A stretch of 64,000 bases of DNA from Lamprobacter modestohalophilus (GTDB lineage Bacteria; Pseudomonadota; Gammaproteobacteria; Chromatiales; Chromatiaceae), in contig NZ_NRRY01000004.1 in assembly GCF_016583905.1 (NCBI RefSeq), positions 121,287 through 185,286 of the forward strand, read 5' to 3'. The translations under genes and the position numbers were made by a program. Within the stretch, counting starts at the first letter, position 1. Each line of letters opens with the position of its first letter. The notes below the pieces were generated by a model. That model searched no databases and had not been told where the DNA came from. It saw only the letters and a list, made by a program, of their open reading frames with translations. This document shows, in pieces, positions 52,430 through 60,465 of this stretch.

Positions 52430-54201
52430 TCAGAGCGACCGCCATAACAGAGGCTCAACTCCAAGCGCGACCACGGCAAAGGCACGCAGGTCCTTGAGTC
52501 CGTGGCGTTCGATCAGCGTGCCGCCATAGTCCCGCGCCTGGGCCCCGGCTTCATCGAGCTTGGCGGATACTGCTGGGCGTGTGGCGAGCGCCTCGCGCGG
52601 CAGCTCGCGCACCTGCTCGCCGCTGAGGCCGAGGTCTTTGAGGCTGAGGTACTTGAACTCGAGTAGGAGGTCGAGCGCCTAAAAGCGCCGCTTATCCGGT
52701 CGCACGATCAGCGCGAGGTCGGCATAGCCGCGATCGGCCTCCAGTTCGGAGACCGCCATGTAGAGCCGATCATCGAACAGCAGGGTGAGAAAGGCGAACT
52801 TGACTAGCAGTTCGTTGCTCCAGCGATAGTCGCGGTTGGACAGCACACGGAAGTAGCTCTGTTCGATGAGGTCGCAGAGCGGTGCGAGATCGCCCTTTAG
52901 GTAGAGCGCTTCGCTGGCGCTACGGGCCTGGCTGCGGGTCTCGGGTGCCGGAAGCCAGCGCTCGCGCAACCGCTCGACATAGAGGCCGCGGGCGACCAGG
53001 TTGGGAATGCGCAAGATCAGCTTGGCGAGCTCGCCCTCGCCGGCCAGGGTGAGGATGCCGAAGAAGTACAGCAACGAGGCCATGAACGGCTGATCTTTTA
53101 CGGCGGCCAGCACATCGGCCACACCGAAGCGTTGCACCAGTTCAGGGATCAGGATGCGGTCATCGCCGCTCAGGGCCTCGATCAGCAGGTCTTCACCTTG
53201 CGGGAGCTGGGCGATGTAGATCAGCTTGTTGCGGTCCATGGCGAGGTTTTCATCGAGCATGCGGCGGGGGTATTGACCGCGCAGGTAAAGGGCGTCGAAG
53301 AAATACAGGCTGAGGGTGGGATTGTAGAGGCTCTCTTGCGACTCTTCGCTGAAGCGATAGCCGTTGTAGAAGGTGCGCATGGTCTCGAGCGCGGCGGGTG
53401 CGCTCCAGTCGCCGCCTTCGGTGGCGAGTTGGCTGAGTACATTGGCAACTTCGGCCTCGGTGAAGCCGCAGAGGTCGTTGAAGGTGGGTTCCAGATAGAT
53501 ATCCTTGCCGACGTTGTAGCCGCTGGTCATGTCGCTCATCACCACCGGCGAGACGCCGGTGATGAAGACCCGGTCCAGTCCGAGCCCACCGGGGCGGCCT
53601 TGACCGATTTGAACACGGTCTTCAGCAGGCCTTCGCCTTGCAGCAGGGTCTGGTAGCGGTCTTGGCTGCCGGGGCGCGGGGCCATCAGCACTTCATTGGC
53701 GAAATTGTCGTATTCGTCGATCAGGAGGTAGAGCTTGTGCGGGGTTTGGGAGACCAGGCTCAAGGTCGTGCGCCAGGATGACAGGGCATTGTCCGGGTGC
53801 AGTTGAACGGCTTCGCCGAGCTGTTCGCGATAGCGCCGGGCAAAGTCAAGCAAACAGTCATTGATGTGTTGATGCACCGCCGCTTCGATATCCGCGATCT
53901 CGCCGTGGGCTGGGATCAGTGAGAAGTCCCATTTGAGGATAAAGTATTGGTTGTGCAGCGCGGTCGGCTTGTGGCCGATGGCGAGGTTGCCGAACAGGTC
54001 GTCAAACTGCTCGGCGCGGTTGAGATCGTAGTAGTGCTCGAGCATCGACAGCAGCATGCTTTTGCCGAAGCGGCGCGGGCGCAGGAAGAATCAGTTGCCG
54101 GCCCGCCTGCTCTAGGGCGGGAATGCGATCGGTGCGGTCGAGGTACCAGTAGCCCTCCTCGCGCAGGGTGCCAAAATCGCGAGGCCGTAGGGGAAGTGCA
54201 T
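52430..54201 (-). pseudogene. Broken AAA-ATPase-like / PD-(D/E)XK nuclease-superfamily gene
   Basis: Readable in several frames as one ~590-residue protein of the AAA-ATPase_like/DUF1703 type. N-terminus MHFPYGL at 54201; a one-base frameshift near 54180 leads into FGTLREEGYWYLDRTDRIPA; a second near 54085 leads into the P-loop-like RPRRFGKSMLLSMLEHYYDL; a third near 53590 leads into FITGVSPVVMSDMTSGYNVG. An in-frame TAG at 52679-52681 follows RPDKRRF, after which the frame continues ALDLLLEFKYLSLKDLGL (the nuclease EFK) to 52430. Four lesions make it non-functional. Confidence 0.85.
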
Positions 54202-54356
54202 GGGGCGACGCTTGTTGCGGGTGCGTTGCGTTTGAGCATAGCAGGCGGGCGATGGCTCAGGCGGATGCAAGCCGATCAGTTGGGCACCGACCATTCACGC
54301 TGCGTGCCGCTACGTGCGTCTGCGCTTGGCGAACGCCTGAGCAAGTTCGGAAACCG

Positions 54357-54385
54357 CAGGCTATTCTGTATACTGTCCCTCGATT
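54357..54385 (+). repeat. 29-bp direct repeat, left copy
   Basis: CAGGCTATTCTGTATACTGT followed by CCCTCGATT. It matches the copy at 55427-55455 at 25 of 29 positions and lies 20 bases before the 3' end of the Rpn-type gene. Confidence 0.8.
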
Positions 54386-54404
54386 AAGCTGCGGCCCGCG
54401 CGCC

Positions 54405-55370
54405 TCAGTGGAAGATGGTCTCAGGCGTCTCGGCGGTGAGGATGCGTTTCGACCATTGCAGGAGTTCTTCAGGTTTGGCTGCCGAGATGCGCTCCCGGTG
54501 CGCCTCGAGTGAATCCGAACCGAATTTCTCTTGCAACAGAGTCATCAAGATCATGGCCTCTCCCTGCTGCATGCCCAGAATCTTCCCCTTCTCAATCCCC
54601 GCTTGTTCAACCGTCGTCACATAAGGCATCTGGTATTGCTCCTCTAATGCATAGAGTTCTTGCCGGAATTCCGCTTCCAGCGCTTTGGGCAGGCGGACCA
54701 TCCAGTCGATGAGGCGGAAAAGCTCCTCAATAAGCACCCGCCCGTAATCGCGATCATACATCAAGCGCATCAAGCGGAATTTCCAGCCTTTGAGCGTCTT
54801 GGCATCGTCGGTCACCTTGGCGCGGATCTGCGCCATCACCACCAGGGCAAAGACATTGTCGCTGGTTTCCAGCTCGGCCCAGCGTTCCGGCTCAGCATAG
54901 TCGAGCAGTTTGACCACGGGAAATTGGAAGTCTATCCGACAGTCCCACAGCGCTGCGCTGTACTGCTGTGGGCGGAAGCCTTGGTCGGCATCTGCAAGGA
55001 CCGCCAGGCTCGCCACCGGCACTTGATAGACATCGCGGATTTTATAGTGGTAGGTGAACATCCGCTCGGCAAAGACGGTTTCCGGATCACCTTGCACTTC
55101 GACATGGATCAGTACCCAGACCGGCGTGCCGTCGCGGCGATAGACCCCGACTAACTTGTCGGCATAACGCCGGGTGGTCTTGGCTTCGCGGACGATCTGC
55201 TGGAACTCTTTGTCGAGAAACTGTATCCCTTTGGACCAGTCGACCTCGGCATGGATAGCTGGGAACAGCAGTGCGAGAAACTCCGGGAAGAACCGCTCCA
55301 GGGCCTCTTTCCAGGGGCTGTCGTAGTCGGGTTTGTCGCCGGTGTCGGTGGCTTGGGTGTCGGCTGTCAT
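54405..55370 (-). CDS. Rpn-family recombination-promoting nuclease-like protein
   Basis: 321 residues. Residues ~15-200 carry the PD-(D/E)XK-type fold of the Rpn/transposase_31 group: WKEALERFFPEFLALLFP, then AEVDWSKGIQFLDKEFQQI, DKLVGVYRRDGTPVWVLIHVEVQG (the E-x-Q active-site type) and MFTYHYKIRDVY. The C-terminal part (~220-321) is helical with KGKILGMQQGEAMILMTLLQEKFG, a DUF4351-like tail. These proteins are common and variable in purple sulfur bacteria; the physiological role is unclear. The gene is flanked by two 29-bp direct repeats. Confidence 0.85.
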   Translation of the reverse strand: MTADTQATDTGDKPDYDSPWKEALERFFPEFLALLFPAIHAEVDWSKGIQFLDKEFQQIVREAKTTRRYADKLVGVYRRDGTPVWVLIHVEVQGDPETVFAERMFTYHYKIRDVYQVPVASLAVLADADQGFRPQQYSAALWDCRIDFQFPVVKLLDYAEPERWAELETSDNVFALVVMAQIRAKVTDDAKTLKGWKFRLMRLMYDRDYGRVLIEELFRLIDWMVRLPKALEAEFRQELYALEEQYQMPYVTTVEQAGIEKGKILGMQQGEAMILMTLLQEKFGSDSLEAHRERISAAKPEELLQWSKRILTAETPETIFH

Positions 55371-56068
55371 GGGCAGAGTCTAGCCGATGCTGCGGTTTGG
55401 GTAGGAGGGGCTTTGGCTGCGCGCATCAGGCTGTTCGGTATACTGTCTCTGGATTTGCCGTAAAAGTAGCCGTTCGGCAACAAACAGTGCACCACGTCCG
55501 CCTGCTGTGCCCGAATGAAAGCCGCCATCGGAACGATGACCGCCCAATAGCCGCGCAGCAGTGCGAGTGCATTGACGAGCTTCGCGCCGACCATTGCCGG
55601 ACTCCCGATAAGCCCATGAAGCAAGCGATTGCGTCGGATGATCGGGCCAACGCTCGCTCGTATTCGAGGCAATCGCCGCCGCTTTGGCGCTGCTGCGGCC
55701 GATGAATCGTTCCTTCCCTTTAGTATCCTGGCGTCTGCAGCTGGCGCTGGCTCCAAGTTGCGCGCAGGCCCATGTACCGAGATCCCCGCCGCCTCCATCG
55801 CCGGCGCTAAAAACCCTGGATTTTCAAAGGTATAGACAGAGGCTGCGAAGCACTCGCGATCAAGCCGTGGCAGATTACGAAGTAAGTCCATCTCCGCGCC
55901 ACCGACGTCGAGCGAGCCAATGACTACGACAACCGAAATTGGCTTCCGCTCCTGCGCTGGCCTGTTAACGGAAGAGTGGATAGCAGATAGCAACGCCCTG
56001 ACTCCTATCAGCTCGGCGCAGGATTGCTGCTGGTTAACTCGCGCATGATCAACTCTAGAATCGCGCAT
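55367..56068 (-). pseudogene. Truncated GT4-family glycosyltransferase (N-terminal part)
   Basis: 233 residues. Only an N-terminal GT-B half is visible: SVVVVIGSLDVGGAEMDLLR (the GGAE opening), then the HCLLPNGYFYGK strand. From there, near 55455, the protein text turns into SRDSIPNSLMRAAKAPPTQT, which is translated from the 29-bp repeat and the DNA before the Rpn gene. No C-terminal GT domain follows, so the gene was cut at that point. Its 5' end overlaps bchO by 61 bases; the real start could be any non-ATG codon near 55990. Confidence 0.7.
55427..55455 (+). repeat. 29-bp direct repeat, right copy
   Basis: CAGGCTGTTCGGTATACTGT followed by CTCTGGATT. It lies 56 bases upstream of the Rpn-type gene start and inside the 3' part of the truncated glycosyltransferase frame. 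Confidence 0.8.
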
Positions 56069-56916
56069 GGATGTTCTTCATGCCCTAGATGGCCGAGACT
56101 CGGCAGGCGACGCAACTGCGCAGAGTGTACTAGCCGCTTAACCTGTTCGGCTTCGATCGGCGGAATCGTCTTGTCATCCTCAAAGCTGACTAACACCAAC
56201 CGCGGCTTGAGCTGCGGCAGGTCGCGCACCATCGGCTCAAGATCCCAATTCGCCATCATATTGAGTGCCGCGGCCAAATGCCCCGGATAGGAGATCAGCA
56301 GCCGATACAACGCGATCCCTTCTGGGGTCAGGCGCGACCCGGTGCCGTCCGCCATGCGCTTGACGCTGCGCGGGTCCTTGCGGGCGCCGCGGGCAAAGAA
56401 GCGGGGCACCACCGAGCTACGCGCAAACAGCTTCGCGGCCGGTGAGAACCACTTCCCGGCAAACCCCCTGAGCGGTAGGAGTGCGCCGCTGAGGCTGATC
56501 AGCAGCCTTGGCTGGATGTTGCCATCGAGACACATGCGCGCCAAGATCGCCGCCCCGGCTGAATGGCCAACGGCGACCTCGGGCACGAAACCCAATGACT
56601 GGGTGAGCGCGCTAACGGCGGCTGCCATGCCCGGCAATGACAGCTGCTTCGGCTCCGGCGCTGCGGTAAAGCCATGGCCTGGTAGGTCGAGGGCGAGCAC
56701 CTGAAAATGCTCGGCGAGCAGAGGGAGCAGCCCTCCCCAGGAATGCGAGGCCGCACCGGTGCCATGGATCAGTAGCAAGGGTGGACCGCTGCCAGCCTCT
56801 TGGATATGCCAACGGAGCCCGCCGGCCTCGACGAAGCGGCTGCACTCGCGATTCGGCCAGCTGTGCCCATCGCGTTCCCAGCGTGGCTTGTCGTTCATCA
56901 CCAAGATAGAGGTCAT
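56008..56916 (-). CDS. bchO: Magnesium-chelatase accessory alpha/beta hydrolase BchO
   Basis: 302 residues, alpha/beta hydrolase fold: WHIQEAGSGPPLLLIHGTGA, the nucleophile elbow VGHSAG (Ser ~118), and a His in LGHLGHEEHP near the C-terminus. BchO accompanies the bchI/bchD magnesium-chelatase genes in purple bacteria and is thought to help magnesium insertion into protoporphyrin, though its exact reaction is not settled. Start ATG 56916; ATG 56898 (MNDKPRWERDG) is also plausible. It follows bchD by 28 bases. Confidence 0.9.
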   Translation of the reverse strand: MTSILVMNDKPRWERDGHSWPNRECSRFVEAGGLRWHIQEAGSGPPLLLIHGTGAASHSWGGLLPLLAEHFQVLALDLPGHGFTAAPEPKQLSLPGMAAAVSALTQSLGFVPEVAVGHSAGAAILARMCLDGNIQPRLLISLSGALLPLRGFAGKWFSPAAKLFARSSVVPRFFARGARKDPRSVKRMADGTGSRLTPEGIALYRLLISYPGHLAAALNMMANWDLEPMVRDLPQLKPRLVLVSFEDDKTIPPIEAEQVKRLVHSAQLRRLPSLGHLGHEEHPCAILELIMRELTSSNPAPS

Positions 56917-56944
56917 TGGCGTTGATCCCTTCGACCTGCGCTAT

Positions 56945-58777
56945 TCAAGTGACCGCCTGCACGGCGCCGGAGAGCGCGCGCGCATCCGCATGCGGTAGCG
57001 GCAGATAGACGGCGCCCATCTCGCGCGCCAGATTCTCCGCATCCGGGCGTGGCCGTGGCGACATATCCACCACCAGCGCCTTCAGCTCGGCGACGCGGAA
57101 GGCACGCGCCGAGGCCAAGGCATCCTCAGCCGCTTGGGCGCGGCCACCAATGCCGTCGCGATTTACATTCGCACGGCCATCGGTGAGCAGGATCACGACG
57201 GCAGTGCCACCGCGCCGAGTCACCCCGTCGGCGAGCGCGAGCGCGGCATCGATACCCGCGGCCAGCGGGGTTCCGCCACCACCGGGCAGGCTGGCCAGTC
57301 CGCGCTTGGCCCGCACGAGCGAGCGTGTCGGCGGCAGCAGGATCTCGGCACGCGGACCACGAAAGGCGATCATCGCGACGCGATCGCGGCGCACATAGCA
57401 ATCGGCCAGCAGCAGCTCGACCGCACCCTTGGCCTCGGCGAGGCGATGCAGCGCCGCCGAGCCAGAGGCATCGACGACAAAGATGGTCGTGGTCTCGGAG
57501 CGTTGACGATAGCGGGTGATGCGAAAATCATCGCGTCGCACCTCGACCAACACCTCGGACTCGCTGCCCTTTTCGGCGCGCTCTTGCCGACGTAGCCGCT
57601 GCCAAGGTGCCGCGACTCGCAGCGTATCGATGACATTCAGCCGTGCGCCAGCGCCGGGCTCGCCGCGGCGCGTGCCAGCCGGACGGCCGCGCAACGAGCC
57701 ACTCTGGATGGCGCCCGACTTACCGCTCGACTTCGAGCGTTGGCGCATCGCACCCATCTGCAGCATCGCCAGCAGATTCGGCGGGATCGCCGCTTGGGCG
57801 GCCTCCAGCACCTGCTCCTCGAGCGGCTTGTCCAGCTCCTGCTGCGGTGTCTGATCTTGGTCTTTCTGCTCGTCCTGGTTGTCTTCCGGGGGTGGTGGTG
57901 GCTCCTCGGCCTGTTGCTCCTCGTCCGGCTGCTCCGGCATCGGAATGCGGGTCGCGCGCGGCGCCAGCACCAATCGGGCCGCCGCGCTCACATCGGCGGA
58001 CTCCACGCGATCGCGCCCGGCGAGCGCGGCAGAGGACCGCGCAACGCGTAAGGCCGCGATTGACGAACGCAGCGAATCGACACCGAGCGCCAACGCCGTG
58101 CCGCAGAGCATCTCGATGGCCTCTTCATCGATCTCGATCTCGCCCAGCCGGCGCCGCGCCGATTGAATCTGGCTCGGGTCAAAGTCTGACGCGAGCGCCT
58201 CACGGTAGCGGATATCGCCAAGATCGAGCAGGAAGGCGAAGCGATCGAGCAGCGTATGCGGCACCTGCTCTTCTTCGTTGGCGCCCTCGTCGAGCGCCAC
58301 CACGCCGACCCGGGCCGAGGTGCGCGCGGTGATCCCATCGCGCTCGACCTGGATCTCGCCGTTATCGAGCGCCGCGCTGAGGTAGGCCGCGGTCGAGCGA
58401 CCAATCCGCTCAGCCATCGCCAGCTGCACCACGCCGCCATCGGCCTCGGCCAGCAGCCCACGCTCGGCCACTGGCCGCCCGGCGTGCAAGGTGGCCGCTA
58501 GGTCGAGCCCGCCGAGCAGGCGACCATCAGCAATATGCAGCGGGATGCGCCGGAATGGCAGATCCGGCGGCAGCAGCTCGCGCAGCAGCTCCATCCAGAG
58601 ATCACGCACCGGCCCCGGCAACGCGCGCACCGAGATGCCGCCGCTCCCGACCGGATCAACCGCGAACAGCGCCGCAGCCAGGCAAGCATCGTCCCAGCGC
58701 GCGCTGTTATCGGGTAGGCCAGCCCGATTCGGATCAGTCGTCTGATCAGTCGTCGAACCAGTCATCGGATCCGTCAT
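56945..58777 (-). CDS. bchD: Magnesium chelatase subunit D
   Basis: 610 residues. N-terminal inactive AAA domain (~1-290; no intact Walker A, DLAATLHAGRPVAERGLL), an acidic Pro/Glu/Gln linker (~300-345; DEEQQAEEPPPPPEDNQDEQ), and a C-terminal von Willebrand-A domain (~400-610) with FVVDASGSAALHRLAEAKG, a degenerate MIDAS. Forms the ATP-driven complex with BchI that inserts Mg2+ into protoporphyrin IX. bchI is 131 bases upstream, bchO downstream. Confidence 0.94.
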   Translation of the reverse strand: MTDPMTGSTTDQTTDPNRAGLPDNSARWDDACLAAALFAVDPVGSGGISVRALPGPVRDLWMELLRELLPPDLPFRRIPLHIADGRLLGGLDLAATLHAGRPVAERGLLAEADGGVVQLAMAERIGRSTAAYLSAALDNGEIQVERDGITARTSARVGVVALDEGANEEEQVPHTLLDRFAFLLDLGDIRYREALASDFDPSQIQSARRRLGEIEIDEEAIEMLCGTALALGVDSLRSSIAALRVARSSAALAGRDRVESADVSAAARLVLAPRATRIPMPEQPDEEQQAEEPPPPPEDNQDEQKDQDQTPQQELDKPLEEQVLEAAQAAIPPNLLAMLQMGAMRQRSKSSGKSGAIQSGSLRGRPAGTRRGEPGAGARLNVIDTLRVAAPWQRLRRQERAEKGSESEVLVEVRRDDFRITRYRQRSETTTIFVVDASGSAALHRLAEAKGAVELLLADCYVRRDRVAMIAFRGPRAEILLPPTRSLVRAKRGLASLPGGGGTPLAAGIDAALALADGVTRRGGTAVVILLTDGRANVNRDGIGGRAQAAEDALASARAFRVAELKALVVDMSPRPRPDAENLAREMGAVYLPLPHADARALSGAVQAVT

Positions 58778-58907
58778 CGCGGCACACCCAAGCGCGGGCT
58801 CGAGCAGGATTCTAGGCTGCCGGCTAGACCCGCTGTCGGCAAGCCATCAGGGCAGGGCACCCAGCCGCTGCAACGCCAGTTGATCATTCTCGTGCGACGC
58901 GAGCCGC

Positions 58908-59936
58908 TCATTCGCCGAACAGCTCCTCGATAGCGCGCTCGACGCGGGTCGTGGAGCCGGCATCGTCGAGCACATTGCGGCGCAGCCGGTGGCGCAGCGC
59001 CGGCGGCGCGACCCGCTTCAGATGCTCATCGGTCACGCTCTCGTCACCCTCGAGCGCGGCAAAGGCGCGCGCGGCTCGAATCAGCGTCAGCTCGCCGCGA
59101 AGACCGTCGGTGCCGAGCTTCATGCACAGCTCAGAGGCGCGCTCGAGCGCCGCATCCGGAACCTCGACATTGGGCAGCCGCTCCTTCGCATTCAGGATCT
59201 GGCGACGCACCTTGCCATCCTTGCGCTTGTACTTGTCGATGAAGGCTTGAGGATCGCGCTCGAAGTCATCGCGTAGGCGCACCACCTGCACCCGCGATTT
59301 CAGGTCCTGCGGCGTGCTGATCTCGACCGAAAGGCCGAAGCGGTCGAGCAACTGCGGGCGTAGCTCACCCTCTTCCGGGTTACCGCTACCGACCAAGACG
59401 AACTTGGCCGGATGACGCACACTCAAGCCCTCACGCTCGACCACATTCTCGCCGCTCGCGGCGACATCGAGCAGCGAATCGACCAGATGGTCCTCGAGCA
59501 GGTTGACCTCGTCGATATAGAGAAAACCGCGATGCGCGCGTGCCAGTAGACCAGGCTCGAACGCCTTCTCGCCGCGCGTCAAGGCCTTCTCCAGGTCGAG
59601 CGCACCGATGACGCGATCCTCGGTCGCTCCCAGCGGCAGATCGACCACCGGCACCTGCGCCTTGCGCGCCTTGAGCGGGCCGCTCGCCTTGCGCTCGCGG
59701 CATTGTTCGCAGAGCCCTGAGTCTGGCGCATCGGGATCGCAGTTATAGGTGCAGCGATCGACGACGCGCATCGCCGGCAGCAGCGCTGCCAGGGCACGAA
59801 TCGCCGTCGATTTGCCCGTGCCGCGATCGCCAAACGCGAGCACCCCGCCGATACTCTGATCCGTCGCCGCGATCAGGATCGCGAGCTTCATCTCTTCTTG
59901 GGCGACAATGGCAGAAAAGGGGAAGGCAAGCGGCAT
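58908..59936 (-). CDS. bchI: Magnesium chelatase ATPase subunit I
   Basis: 342 residues from ATG 59936 (MPLAFPFSAIVAQEEMK). AAA+ ATPase: Walker A FGDRGTGKST (~36-44), Walker B GFLYIDEVNLLEDH, sensor VLVGSGNPEEGELRPQLLDR. A C-x3-C-x9-C-x2-C set (Cys 62, 66, 76, 79) follows the first helix, probably a metal or redox site. Start at 59969 would add 11 residues and is less likely. With BchD it forms the chelatase motor. Confidence 0.94.
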   Translation of the reverse strand: MPLAFPFSAIVAQEEMKLAILIAATDQSIGGVLAFGDRGTGKSTAIRALAALLPAMRVVDRCTYNCDPDAPDSGLCEQCRERKASGPLKARKAQVPVVDLPLGATEDRVIGALDLEKALTRGEKAFEPGLLARAHRGFLYIDEVNLLEDHLVDSLLDVAASGENVVEREGLSVRHPAKFVLVGSGNPEEGELRPQLLDRFGLSVEISTPQDLKSRVQVVRLRDDFERDPQAFIDKYKRKDGKVRRQILNAKERLPNVEVPDAALERASELCMKLGTDGLRGELTLIRAARAFAALEGDESVTDEHLKRVAPPALRHRLRRNVLDDAGSTTRVERAIEELFGE

Positions 59937-60465
59937 AGTCGTGTGAACCTTGTCGGCGGGCTTTATCAAACGCCCTTACTGGAGGCTAGAATCGCGGCAC
60001 GCGCGATCGCCGCAAGACCCTAGCGTCGGTGATTCTTTTCGGTCAAGGCGAACCGATCGTTTGCTTGCGCTGGCTCAGCGCAGGCGCCTCTGGACGCCGT
60101 TGAAAACGACCCCTAGGCGCTCTCCAGCTGCGTGTTTCGCCTTCGCCGGCGCTGTGTCCTCCCTGAAGACCTCGCGCAGCAGGCTTCGCGCAGCCATGCC
60201 CGATTTAGAGTTGGACGACAGAGACACAGATTCAACCAAGAAGCACCTGTCCACTGTCTCGTTCCCGATGATCGCACCACAGCGCACTCAAATCGATGAA
60301 GAAGTTATCCAAAGAAGAGCATTTGAACCGCAGATTACGCAGATGAACGCAGAGATTTCAATACCCTGTTATTCACCACTGCTTCACCTGTTGAGTGGCC
60401 TTGCTAAACCGGCTAGAGCATTGTTTTTAATCTTTTATCTGCGCGCATCTGCGGTTTAGTAGGTT
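59937..60465. other. 529-base intergenic region with a mobile inverted-repeat element
   Basis: Divergent promoter region between bchI and the menE-like gene. The bulk (59970-60320) shows no convincing gene; the ORFs on both strands lack gene-like sequence. The distal part carries the 134-base inverted-repeat element described separately. No clear -35/-10 was found for bchI. Confidence 0.5.
60324..60457. repeat. REP/MITE-like inverted-repeat element
   Basis: Left arm GAACCGCAGATTACGCAGAT, continuing GAACGCAGAGATT; right arm (60429-60456) is AATCTTTTATCTGCGCGCAT, continuing CTGCGGTT, whose reverse complement begins AACCGCAGATGCGCGCAGAT. The 134-base unit separates them by ~70 bases. The CGCAGAT-rich arms are of a type found as dispersed non-coding repeats in many bacteria. 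Confidence 0.65.

Noticed and set aside
52679..54019. Amber codons as a sign of genetic recoding
   Set aside because: Two in-frame TAGs interrupt conserved frames on the minus strand, but the larger gene also has several frameshifts, so decay is the simpler reading. Genes such as trmL and several gsp genes use ordinary stops.
57643..58332. A 229-residue plus-strand frame within bchD
   Set aside because: An antisense shadow of a GC-rich gene; composition is Arg/Pro/Ala-rich and bchD is certain.
60075..60287. A 70-residue minus-strand ORF between bchI and the menE-like gene
   Set aside because: No ribosome site, no recognised domain, and it lies in the divergent promoter region.
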